A DNA stretch of 64,000 bases from Rhizophagus irregularis (taxonomy: Eukaryota; Glomeromycota; Glomeromycetes; Glomerales; Glomeraceae), in the NCBI RefSeq assembly GCF_026210795.1, contig NC_089445.1, positions 2,790,001 to 2,854,000 of the forward strand, in the 5' to 3' direction. Positions 46,331 through 56,165 of this stretch are shown here, piece by piece. The position numbers and the translations under genes are program-made. The first letter of the stretch is position 1; the number at the start of each line of letters is the position of its first letter. The notes below the pieces were generated by a model. The model was given only the letters and a program-made list of their open reading frames with translations. It was not told where the DNA came from and ran no database searches.

Positions 46331-46529
46331 AATTTTTATCAAAGAATTCATAAAATTTAAAAAAGGAAAAATACTTTCAAAATTTTCAAAATGAATTTTT
46401 TCTTAATAATTTTTTGATTTTTTTTTTTAATAATAATTTACTCCATTAAAAATATTTTACTAATAGGAAATTTACAGTAACTTTTAAATATTTATTAATA
46501 TTAAAAATAAATATTATTATATCTTCAAA

Positions 46530-46775
46530 AATTTAGATTATAGTACAATTTAGCATTAGTTTATTATTATTATTTTTTTTAACAGATAACTATATTACTA
46601 TTTACAGCTGATTTATCATAATAATAATTTTTTTTTTAAATAATTTTATACGAATTTGCAGATCACTATTTTACAGCTGATTTATCGTTCTTAAAAAAGT
46701 GATTAATCTTAATAATATTATTATATCTTCAAAAAATCTAGATTGTAGTACAATTTAGTATTAGTTTATTACTAG
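46530..46775. repeat. Direct duplication of about 190 bp
   Basis: ATTATATCTTCAAAAA and TAGTACAATTTAG occur at about 46518-46550 and again at 46721-46755, each with a TTACAGCTGATTTATC block. Confidence 0.6.
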
Positions 46776-47159
46776 CAGTCACCCGTTCCTTTGTACCGGG
46801 ACAAATGAGTAGTAGTTTTTTGTTTATAATTAGGAATTTAATATGGTAATAATTAGTTAACAAAAATAATAAATAACATGTATTTAATTTATATTTATAA
46901 TATTAGAATGATATAAATTATATTTAGAATAATATAGTTTATATTTAAAATGATTTGACGTTTGAGTGTATTTTCACCCTGGACGATTTAATAATTTTTC
47001 ACCTTGGGTGATTGAACCTATATAATTTACCCGGTGATATTTTATTGGCTAAATTAATGTGCTGATCTGAATTCCTTCTTTTTAGGTCTTTTGATTCTTC
47101 TTTATAACTACTAAGGTATGTTTTTTATTTTTTTATTTTTTTTTATTTATTACATGTAA

Positions 47160-47640
47160 TTCCATTCCCTACTAACTTTACTTGGTCCACCTGTTTATCT
47201 CATTTCCGTCCCTTCTCCATTTTTTTGTTTTCTTTTTGTTTCTTCATTTCTTTTGCTCTTTTTATTCTTCCCTTCCTTCATTTTTTCTGTCATTTTTATT
47301 TCCTCTTTGTTTCTTCGTCTTTTCATTCCTTTACACTACCCTTCATTCCTTTCATTTTTATTCCATTCCCGCTTCATCTTTTTCATTCCTTTACACTATC
47401 CTCTGTCATTTTCATTTTTTTTCCATTTCTACTTCTTTTTACACTACCCTTTGTTCCTTTCATTTTTTTTATTCCATTTCGTCCCTCTTTTTTTTCATTT
47501 TTTTCATTCCCACTTGATCTTTTTCGTTCCTTTTGTTTCTTTCACTCTCCCTTTGCTCCATTTTGTTTCTCCCTCACCCCTTCGTTTCTTTTATTCCCTT
47601 TTATCTCCCTATTTTTTCATTCACCCTCATTTTTTTGATT
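47160..47640. repeat. 480 bp polypyrimidine tract
   Basis: The plus strand is almost only C and T, with recurring CATTCCTTTACACTACCC blocks. All three plus frames are open but code only Phe/Ser/Leu runs, so I do not call a gene. A tract of this length could adopt triplex (H-DNA) structure. Confidence 0.75.
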
Positions 47641-48500
47641 AATTTTTAGAAGTATTTTTGAAAAAACTTTAATATTATGAAAATACTACAATATTTTTTT
47701 TTAATTACTTATAAATTTTATAATTATTTCTTATTTTATATTACGTCAATCTTAAACTTATAACCAACTTAAAAAAAATATTTGAATAATTAAATGTATT
47801 AGAATCTATTCATTTCATTTATTATTATTCTTTTGGTACTTAATTTAACTAAACCATTTGAATTAAAATCTTTATTCAAAAATCTTATAGTTATTTAGAC
47901 AATTTCAGATATGGATTTGGTTATAATAATCTATTATTAAATCAACAATTTCTTCAAAAAAAATTGACATTTTACATATTTTATAATTAATTAATTGATT
48001 TTTATAAATTTGAAAATCAAAGTATTTATCCAGCGTTCAATTTATTTGAAAAAATCTTACTCATCTTTCTATCAATGTTGGTCAATTTTCCTATATCTGA
48101 TATGTTATATTGATTTTTTTTAAAAAAATAATAATTTTGTAAATATATTTTTCAGAGAGATTAGCTTACCATCATTCAATTCGTCTCGATGAGGCGATTC
48201 CAACGAGCTATAAATCATCTTTTTATAATCACTAGGTACCGAGAAATCTAGCAAAATGTTAAATGGCGCAGTAAACGTAAATCAAGAAATATTATAATGC
48301 CGATGTTTAACATTTTGTTGAATAACTCGTCAGCCAGTGATCGGAAAAGGATAAAACTAAAAAACTAAAACTACCTCTCTCCTGTTGCCTTCACGACAAT
48401 ATTGCAACCAAAAATAAAAAAAATTTTTCAAAGTATATTTATTATTTACTTTGCGTTACTACTAACTATTACATACTTTCTAGTTTTCCCCTCTACTTTT
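47640..48500. other. AT-rich stretch without a gene
   Basis: Contains one copy (48165-48265) of the dispersed repeat seen at 6340-6770. Nothing else is recognised. Confidence 0.45.
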
Positions 48501-48504
48501 AGCT

Positions 48505-50118
48505 ATGACTAACAGATGAAATAATAAAGCTTCTGGTACTTCTGCTCCAAAACGTCCTGCCCAGAGTCCTCCTTCTGGCAACGTTCAAGGTTAAGGTTCT
48601 TCTACTTCTGCTCCAGGTCCTACTTCGCAACCTTTGACTGACAACTCTGCAAAACGCACATGGGTTTCTTTTGAACCCGTTATGGACTAAGACAATATTT
48701 TGACTACTCCTGCTCCTCAGGATAATGCTTCAACTTCATCTCCCCTCCCGTTGACACCAACGCGTCCCCTTTAGCTCCTGCTCCTGGTTCTTCACTTGAT
48801 GACTCCTGACACTCCCCTTCTAACTCTGCAGACAAAGGAAAATCTGTAGAAATTCTGTCTCCTGAACCTGAATGCGCTGCATCTCCCGATGCATCTACCG
48901 CTACTATACAATCTTCCCCTTCGCTTTATGCTGCGGCTGCGCTCTCTACTATCGAAGGATTTTGGACACACTACAAAACCAATTGCGAAGCTTGTGATGT
49001 GACTGACCGAGAATTCTCCTCTTTTTCCTCTTATGGTAGTAAAGCTACCACTCAAGGATCAGGCAACACTAAAATTATCATTGTCTATTTTTGTTCCAAA
49101 CCAGATATGGAAAAGGCTATAGCTGCGCCTATCGCCTCCTTGCATAATCCACAATTCCATGAACATGATCCATCTGCTAAAAAAGTAGATGAACAGCTTC
49201 GTACCCTGGTTGTTACTGACATCCCTCTCTTTGTCATTGATGCACAATTAAGGGCACTTTCTCCCATTATGATATTGTTACCCACTGCCGAACGCGTCTT
49301 TCAAAACTTTATTACACTGCGTATATAGTTTTTGACTCTGCCACATCTATGGATCAATTTGATACCACGTGGACTGTTCTTTGTACTGGACATTACTTAC
49401 GCGTCTTCCCTGCTTCTCATTCCCTGACCAACGCGTTGTCAGACACGCTCATGTTGCACTTTTTGCCGGACTTTCTCGCAGCTCAGTTGCCGCTGACCTT
49501 TTGGAAATTGCCGAAGAAGTTTCCGCTAAAAGTGTTAATATTCTCTTCTCTTATAATTCATATAATCCCAAACCATACGCATATGTACACTTCTCCTCTG
49601 CTGCCACTAAAGAATCAGCCATGGGGATAACTTGTCCTCTCAAATCTATTGGCCTTACTTGGCATGAACCTACTGAAGTCTCCTCTCTTTGTCATCGTTG
49701 TGGTCACCCTGGTTGTAATCTGAATCAATGTGCTTCGTCACGTGCTCTTCAACATCCTTCCCATCCATGGTCTAGCAATGATAAATTGCGTGAATTATAT
49801 AACAAACACCTACCTCCCTCTCATCCTGCTAAACGTCATAATCGTTTTGCACGTCCTGCCAATTCCCAACACAAATTTTACGCTGATGCTGCTGAAAGAA
49901 GGGCTTCTTCCCGATCCCAATCTCATCTTCATTCTTCACGTTCGCGCTCTCAACATAACAATCGTCGCCATCCTCAGCATCCTTCTCGATCTGAATTGGA
50001 TCATGATGTAGCTGCAATGGATGTTCCCCTCTTAATGGACTGGCAATATATTACTGAACAAATTACTACATCAGGAAATTATATAGTTCGAAAAGTTGTG
50101 CAAGTTTACACATCATAA
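48505..50118 (+). pseudogene. ORF1 (gag-like) of a LINE-type element
   Basis: Starts at the ATG at 48505 and is much more GC-rich than the surroundings. The N-terminal 130 residues are Ser/Pro/Thr/Ala-rich and disordered. A middle part (about 48960-49330) reads IEGFWTHYKTNCEACDVTDREF and VVTDIPLFVIDAQLRAL, possibly an RRM-like domain. A zinc knuckle near 49690, CHRCGHPGCNLNQC, has Cys where the canonical His stands. The C-terminus is Arg/Ser/His-rich (SRSQSHLHSSRSRSQ). Stops (TGA near 48517, TAAs near 48592 and 48688) and at least two frameshifts break it. No endonuclease or RT follows, so the element is truncated downstream. LINE assignment is inference from ORF1 layout. Confidence 0.55.
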
Positions 50119-50530
50119 TATTTCGTAAGCTTCCAGACCCGCTGCAAGTTTGCGTAAGCGTAATATTTTGTAACTTTTTAAAATATTTCGAAATATTACG
50201 ATATGCAAAGCTTCGTAATTTTACGATTTGTAATATTCCGTAATTTTGCGGTTCGCAATATTTCGTAATTTTACATAATATTTCGTAAGTTTTTAGACCC
50301 GCCGCAAGTTTGTGTAAGCGTAATATTTTGTAACTTTTTAAAATATTTCGAAATATTACTATATGTAAGGCTTCGTAATTTTACGATTCATAATATTCCG
50401 TAATTTTACTGCGTAATACTTCGCAACTTTTTAAAATATTTTGAAATTCTATGATGCGTAATACTCCATAATTTGACGATTCGTAATATTCTGTGATTTT
50501 ACACAACTTAATATTTCGTAATATTTCAAA
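50110..50530. repeat. Tandem repeat of TTCGTAAT-type motifs
   Basis: Two to three units of about 170 bp: AATATTTCGTAAGC, GACCCGC(T/C)GCAAGTTTG, GCGTAATATTTTGTAAC, then a chain of GTAATATTCCGTAATTTTGCG-like pieces. Related GCGAAATATTGCGAAA motifs occur at 53890-54000. Confidence 0.75.
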
Positions 50531-50821
50531 ATATTTCGATAAATAATACTTCATTTTCCGTACTATAAGTTTAGATAATGTATGTTTTATTAGATATAAT
50601 TTTATTAAACCATAAAAAATTACAAGTATTTATTAATATATACAGAATACATAAAAGTAAAAAAAAGAAAGAGTAAAGAGTAACAATATTATTAGACGTA
50701 AAAAGAAGAGAAACAGCTATAGTAACGTTAGTATTAGATATAAAGATAAAAGAAATATTGTTATTATTGTTAGTATTAAGGTAAAAAGAGTTAAAGAAAT
50801 AGTAAAAGGAGTAAAAGAAAC

Positions 50822-51200
50822 ATGGATATTATCGTTAGTATTAAAGTACAAGTAAAAAGGAATAAAGGAAACGTAGATAGTATTGTTAGTATTATGACAT
50901 AAAGTAACAAAGAGGTAAAAAAAAACACGTTAATATTAAAATAATTAGTATTAATAAATAAATATTTCTATACCTGCAAAGTAATTGAACAAAAGAATAA
51001 AGAAATAAAGAGAAAGGAAAAAATAAACATGTTGTTAGTATTGTTAGTATTGTTAGTATTAAAGTATAAGTAAAAAGGAATAAAGGAAACATGGATATTA
51101 TTGTTAGTATTACGATACAAAGTAACAAAGAGGTAAAAAAAAATGAAACTAATTAGTATTAATAAACAAATATTTCTATACCTGCAAAGCAATAAATTAT
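50822..51200. repeat. About 230 bp tandem duplication
   Basis: TAAAAAGGAATAAAGGAAAC, AAAGTAACAAAGAGGTAAAA and ATATTTCTATACCTGCAAAG occur in each of two units. Non-coding. Confidence 0.75.
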
Positions 51201-51717
51201 GAAATATATGTAAATATATTGTATATAATTAAAGAAATAATAGAAAGAAGAGACAAAAAAATTAAAAATATTGAACAAAAGAATAAAGAAATAAGAGACA
51301 AAATAAATAAGACAAAAAAAGCGTGCATGATTAAATGATTAAATCACATGCAAGGATCAGCCTAATTTTGATTGGCCAGAAAATACGATATCATAAAATT
51401 ACGGAAATCCGCATTTTAAAAAATCATGTACATCGTACAGAAATTGTATATGCACAATTACTAAATATCATTCCCTCGTGATAAATTAAAAATTATCAAC
51501 ACAAATTCAACACAAATTTAACAAATTTAACGAAATTTCACCAAAATTAACAAATTTTTACCAGAATTATCAACACAAATTGAACACAAATTGAACGCAA
51601 ATTTCAGCCACGATTTATTTATGTCACACCCGTGTTGTTAAGAATTAATAACCATTTTATTTATTAAAACTATATTATTATGGTACTATTACGTGTGATA
51701 TATATAAAAAATAATAT

Positions 51718-53642
51718 TTATTTCCTATGCAACCCATAATTCTTTAATAAACTATTTACATACCGACCTTCCTCCTCTGTGTTATAAGAGTCAATAGAAA
51801 GTATATCATCATCAGCTATGCCATCATTGGCCGCATCATCGTTGGCCGCACCATCGTTAGCCGTACCATCGTTAGGCCTACCATCGTTAGTCGCACCATC
51901 GTCAGCCGCACCTGCTCTATCATCAGCTGCTCTATTACCACTATCATCTACATCATTACCATCATGAGAATCGTCGTCCGAATGTGTAAATTTATCCCTA
52001 TTTTCCAACTTTTGCTAAAAGTCAATAAATAAATAAATAAACTGTAATTCTTTTTTTTTTTCCCAAGGTAGTGCAATTTGTAAGTTTATTAATTATATGT
52101 AATGATACAAAAGCATCTGTTATATAACTAATTTATTAAAACTCCAAACCAGTTCCCCATCCTTAAGATTGCTCCTGTGTCTTACCAGTTACCATCACCC
52201 TATAAAATTCATCTATATCCTTTAATAGTAGCTATTGAATTATATAAAATCATTATATTGTAAGGCTTAAGACTTGTTGTAACATCTTTTCACCTCTGCC
52301 TTACTCTTCCATTCCTGAATCTTTGATGGACTAGCCTGAGTGTTAATAGACGGTAATTTATGCCCAGTCGCTTTGAAAACAGAATACATAACGTCTTTGA
52401 CTCTAGACGTGAACGTTTCTCGTATGCTTCTATGTTGTTGACTTGTTGTACTAACTATTAAAAAAAAATGTTAGTATGAAATTTAATAAAATTCATAATT
52501 GCTTTAACTTACAGTTGAGGCAATTTTTTTTTCGAAAAAAATAATCCATTGATTTTTTTTGAACTGGTGTATAAATTCCAGATTTTCGTCTTTTAAATAT
52601 TTTTCGGTAGCGAGTTTGTACTCGTCTTGCGAAGGATAAACAAAATTTTCAAATAAAATTTTCGACACCTTCTTAACGAGCTTCTAATCAAACGCCCTAT
52701 AAAAAGTATTTATATTTAAAATATAATTAAAAACTTTTTAAAATATATTTAAAATATACTTAAAATATATTTAATTTAAAAATTGCGAAATACTTATAAT
52801 ATACTTAAAATGTATTTAAAATTATCTTAAAATATATTTCTAATATATTTAATTTTTGCCCAAATACTTAAAATATACTTAAATTATATTTAAATTAAAA
52901 TTTAAGTATATTATAGATATATTTTTTACATACTTAAAATATTCTTATAATATATTTCATAATATATTTTAAGTATATTTTAAGTATGTAAAAAATATAC
53001 TTATAATAATCTTATAATATACTTAAATTTTAATTTAAATATAATTTAAATATATTTTAAGTATATGGGCAAAAATTAAATATATTAGACATATATTTTA
53101 AGATAATTTTAAGTATATTTTAGATATATTAAAAATATATTATAAGTATTTTGCAATTTTTAAATTAAATATATTTTAAATATATTTTAAGTATATTTTA
53201 AGTATAATACTTTTTATAGGGACGAGGTTAGCATTTCAGGTTTACATTAAATAATATTCATCTTTATTACCTTTACATACTCCAGATCTATTGTATTATT
53301 ATTATTTTTGTTATTATCATTGAGCTTTTTTTTTATGCCCGAGAGACGGGTTTTGAGATTTTTTTGTCTGGTGATAAGAACTTCAAGCTTAGAAATTATC
53401 TGCGAATTGGTTCTTAATAGTTTTTCTATTGTTTTTTATTAACTTTAACAATAAAATATAATTTAACTATATATTATATAATTTCTTATAAAGAATATGA
53501 TACATATCATGTCATATATACCTTCGACGTTATCGTCTGATAATCTTATTCGTTTCTTGGCTTCACTACTCTTCTCAGTATTACATCTTGAGATTCTTTC
53601 GTTATCATCAATATTTCGTTTTTCGCCACGTTTTGTAGCCAT
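51718..53642 (-). CDS. Accessory gene of Plavaka-like transposon 3
   Basis: Starts at the ATG at 53642: MATKRGEKRNIDDNERISRC, then SEAKKRIRLSDDNVEG and a GTATAT donor. Exons follow at about 53440-53270 (a coiled coil, LEVLITRQKNLKTRLSGIKKKL), about 52685-52515 (KILFENFVYPSQDEYKLATEKY.., ending in a GTAAGT donor) and about 52455-52280 (RETFTSRVKDVMYSVFKATG). The last exon, 52008-51718, is acidic with tandem AANDG/GATNDG repeats and ends EEEGRYVNSLLKNYGLHRK. A fold-back element sits in an intron. No enzyme domain is seen. Basic start, coiled coil and acidic end suggest a nuclear partner of the transposase; this is inference. One TAA (52276) may close an isoform or mark an error in my exon chain. 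Confidence 0.5.
52695..53221. mobile_element. 527 bp AT-rich fold-back element, CCCTATAAAAAGTAT ends
   Basis: Nearly a perfect palindrome built from AAATATACTTAA-type motifs, with CCCTATAAAAAGTATT at both ends. A 3 bp duplication ACG flanks it (52692-52694, 53222-53224). It lies in an intron of the accessory gene. Its tip is shared with the 628 bp inverted repeats at the window ends. Confidence 0.85.
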
Positions 53643-54246
53643 CGGGATAATATGTGAGGGAGGAGATATGAACTAAACTCGAAAAGAAGAAAGAGATATT
53701 ACTAGAAATTTGAAGAGGAACTAGAAATACGAAAGGAGAATATATGAGAAAAAGGGGAAAGACATGGACCAGAAATTTGAAAATGAGGAACTAAAAATAC
53801 GAAAAAGGGGAATACATGAACCAAAGGTTCAGAAAAAGGAGGCAAGCTGTCATAATGTCATTTCTGCCATTCTATACTAAAAAAGAAAAAAAACTTGCGA
53901 AATATTGCGAAAAATGGATGAACAAATGCGAAATATTATGAAAAATAAATGAACTAATGCAAAAATTTTGCATCGTGATATTACGAAAAAAAAATTGTAA
54001 CACTTTCATGAGAGAATTTTTAAAAAAACTCTCGTAAAAGCATATAGTACAATCGAAGTATTAATCAACACCCATTTATAAAAAAATAACATGTTACACA
54101 TATTGGAGCTTTTATGCATGGCAAAAAAAAAGTTGCAGCCAATAAACTGCCAAAGCCAATTGGCTGATCAGATTGATAGCGCTTATAACTGATTATCACA
54201 TAAATTTGTGCTGGTTATCCGTCTAAATTAGTGATGAAATTCAGAT

Positions 54247-54465
54247 GATTAGCCGATTGAATAAGCCGTATTAGCCACCTGGATTCTTACAGCCCATTAC
54301 AGCTGATTTCATAATATACGGGACATTTAGCAAATTTTAAAGAACTCAGAAATATTCGGTATAGCTCAAAATAAGATAAAATTATAACATTCTCGGAATA
54401 GTGTAATGCGTAAATTTGTGGATGATTAGCCAATTGAATAAGCCGTATTAGCCACCTGGATTCTT
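54247..54465. repeat. Direct repeat holding an empty insertion site
   Basis: GATTAGCCGATTGAATAAGC and GTATTAGCCACCTGGATTCT occur at 54247-54287 and 54424-54465. The first copy continues uninterrupted into ACAGCC; the second is interrupted by the element at 54466. Confidence 0.8.
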
Positions 54466-55226
54466 CATATCGGCGGATTTGTTCACCCTCTAATTAACAT
54501 GTTTATTTTAAGGTACTTTTGTTACACAAATTATTACATATGGCACAGTAGGACCTGGGACGAACATTAAAAAAATTTTATTTGGTTTTATTAATCAATA
54601 ATTTGATAAATTTGATAAATAGTTCTTTTAAGCCAAAATACAATAAATATTATTCTTAGCAATACTGATAATATCTGTTGTGGAATCTCACTTTATACAA
54701 TAGCTTCTAAATCTTTTTTGTGTAAAAATCAATAATACATATGCTTACAATTTGTTTGAATATAAAAGTTCCTATTTTGTCTACAGCAAGATAAATAAGA
54801 ATTAATAATATGTTTTGAAAAATGCAAAAAATGGACAATTTTATGAAAGTTATTATAAAAAAAAAATTTTTTAAATATTAAATGAGTCTTAGAATACTTT
54901 TATAAATATTCATAGCTATTGTGTCTATATAAATTTTTATTTTACTTTTTGTTTTATTAAAACATACTTACTTTCTAATAATACACATTAAAAATACTAT
55001 GCAGGTGAGAAATGGGTTTTTTGTTAACGAAATGGGTTTTTTTGTGTCTATTTTACGTTAAATAATTTAAGTTTCGCAAATGTAGATTTTCACTCGACTT
55101 ATTATTTAGTCAAGTGATATTCAATCAGGTGATTTCATGACATTACAAACCGGTTTTGGGTGACGGATATTATGAAAATCATTCAAAATTTAGCATTATG
55201 CAAAAGTGAACAAATCCGCCGATATG
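54466..55226. mobile_element. 761 bp non-autonomous element, CATATCGGCGGATT ends
   Basis: Perfect 21 bp inverted ends, CATATCGGCGGATTTGTTCAC and its complement. The empty site at 54288 shows that the flanks ..GATTCTT and TACAGCC were joined before insertion, with at most a 1 bp duplication visible. The interior is AT-rich and non-coding. Confidence 0.82.
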
Positions 55227-55377
55227 TACAGCCATTCGTTAATGCGTAGTCGTATCTACTCAAAATTTTGTTAGCATACGAAATCTCATATAAATTGAAT
55301 AGTGAATCAATGCTTTTATCAAATTTGACGCTGTTACCCCTAGTCACGTGTAGAGTTACAACTTACTGCACCAGAAG

Positions 55378-55674
55378 AGGACCCCGGATATCTCCAAAAC
55401 AGGTCATAAGTCACACTTTCGGCAGATTGGCCCATTTTTCAGGGGCTCAAAAAATCGTTTTTTGTAAATATCTCGGCATCCAGTGGTCCAATTTTGATGA
55501 ACTTTTTTTTAAATTGTAGAGCTAAATGAGGGCTACAAAATAAAAAAAAGTTCATTAAAATTGAATTACTGGATGCTGAGATATTTACAAAAAACGATTT
55601 TTTGAGTTTCAGCAAAAAGGGGTGTTTTTGGCCAAAAGTCCATTATGACCTTTATATTAGATATCCGGGGTCCT
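55378..55674. mobile_element. 297 bp fold-back MITE, AGGACCCCGGATATCT ends
   Basis: The two halves are complementary over most of their length (AGGACCCCGGATATCT, AAAAAATCGTTTTTTGTAAA, ATCCAGT). An 8 bp duplication ACCAGAAG flanks it (55370-55377, 55675-55682). Non-coding. Confidence 0.88.
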
Positions 55675-55739
55675 ACCAGAAGATCATGTGGAAAATTAGG
55701 ATCTACTGTGCCCAACTGTGCCAAGCTGACCTAGCCGCA

Positions 55740-55880
55740 GCCTACTTAGCCTATTATTTCTATTATATTTATTATATTAATTATATTTAATATAATCGAT
55801 ATAATTATTTTATTTATTATATTTAATTTATTTATTATATTTATTATATTAGTTATATCTATTATATTTATTATATCTTT
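55740..55880. repeat. TTATA/TATTATAT low-complexity stretch
   Basis: Microsatellite-like runs of ATTATATTTATTATAT; not coding. Confidence 0.7.
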
Positions 55881-56165
55881 ATATGTAGTAACTTTTATAT
55901 AAATAACGTTGGTATTTTCCCTCGTTATAAGTTTAGTTCCTTCAGTTCGAATTAGTTCATCTTAGTTCCTTTAGTTCATATTCTTGTAATTATAAAGTTC
56001 TATAATAAAGTATAACCTTTTACACTATAAACAAACTCCCTATTTTAAGCGTGTCTTGTTTGATTGGATTTTAGTCATAGTTAAACGTACTTAATCTCCC
56101 TGACTGCAAATCATAGTTAATCTATTCAACGTACCGAATCGGTTAACAACGCGTTAATTAGCAAC

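Noticed and set aside
47182-47642. Three overlapping Phe/Ser/Leu-rich ORFs that look like membrane proteins
   Set aside because: They come from a C/T-only tract; all three frames are open simply because stop codons need purines.
49059-50017. Minus-strand and alternate-frame ORFs
   Set aside because: Shadows of the GC-richer LINE ORF1.
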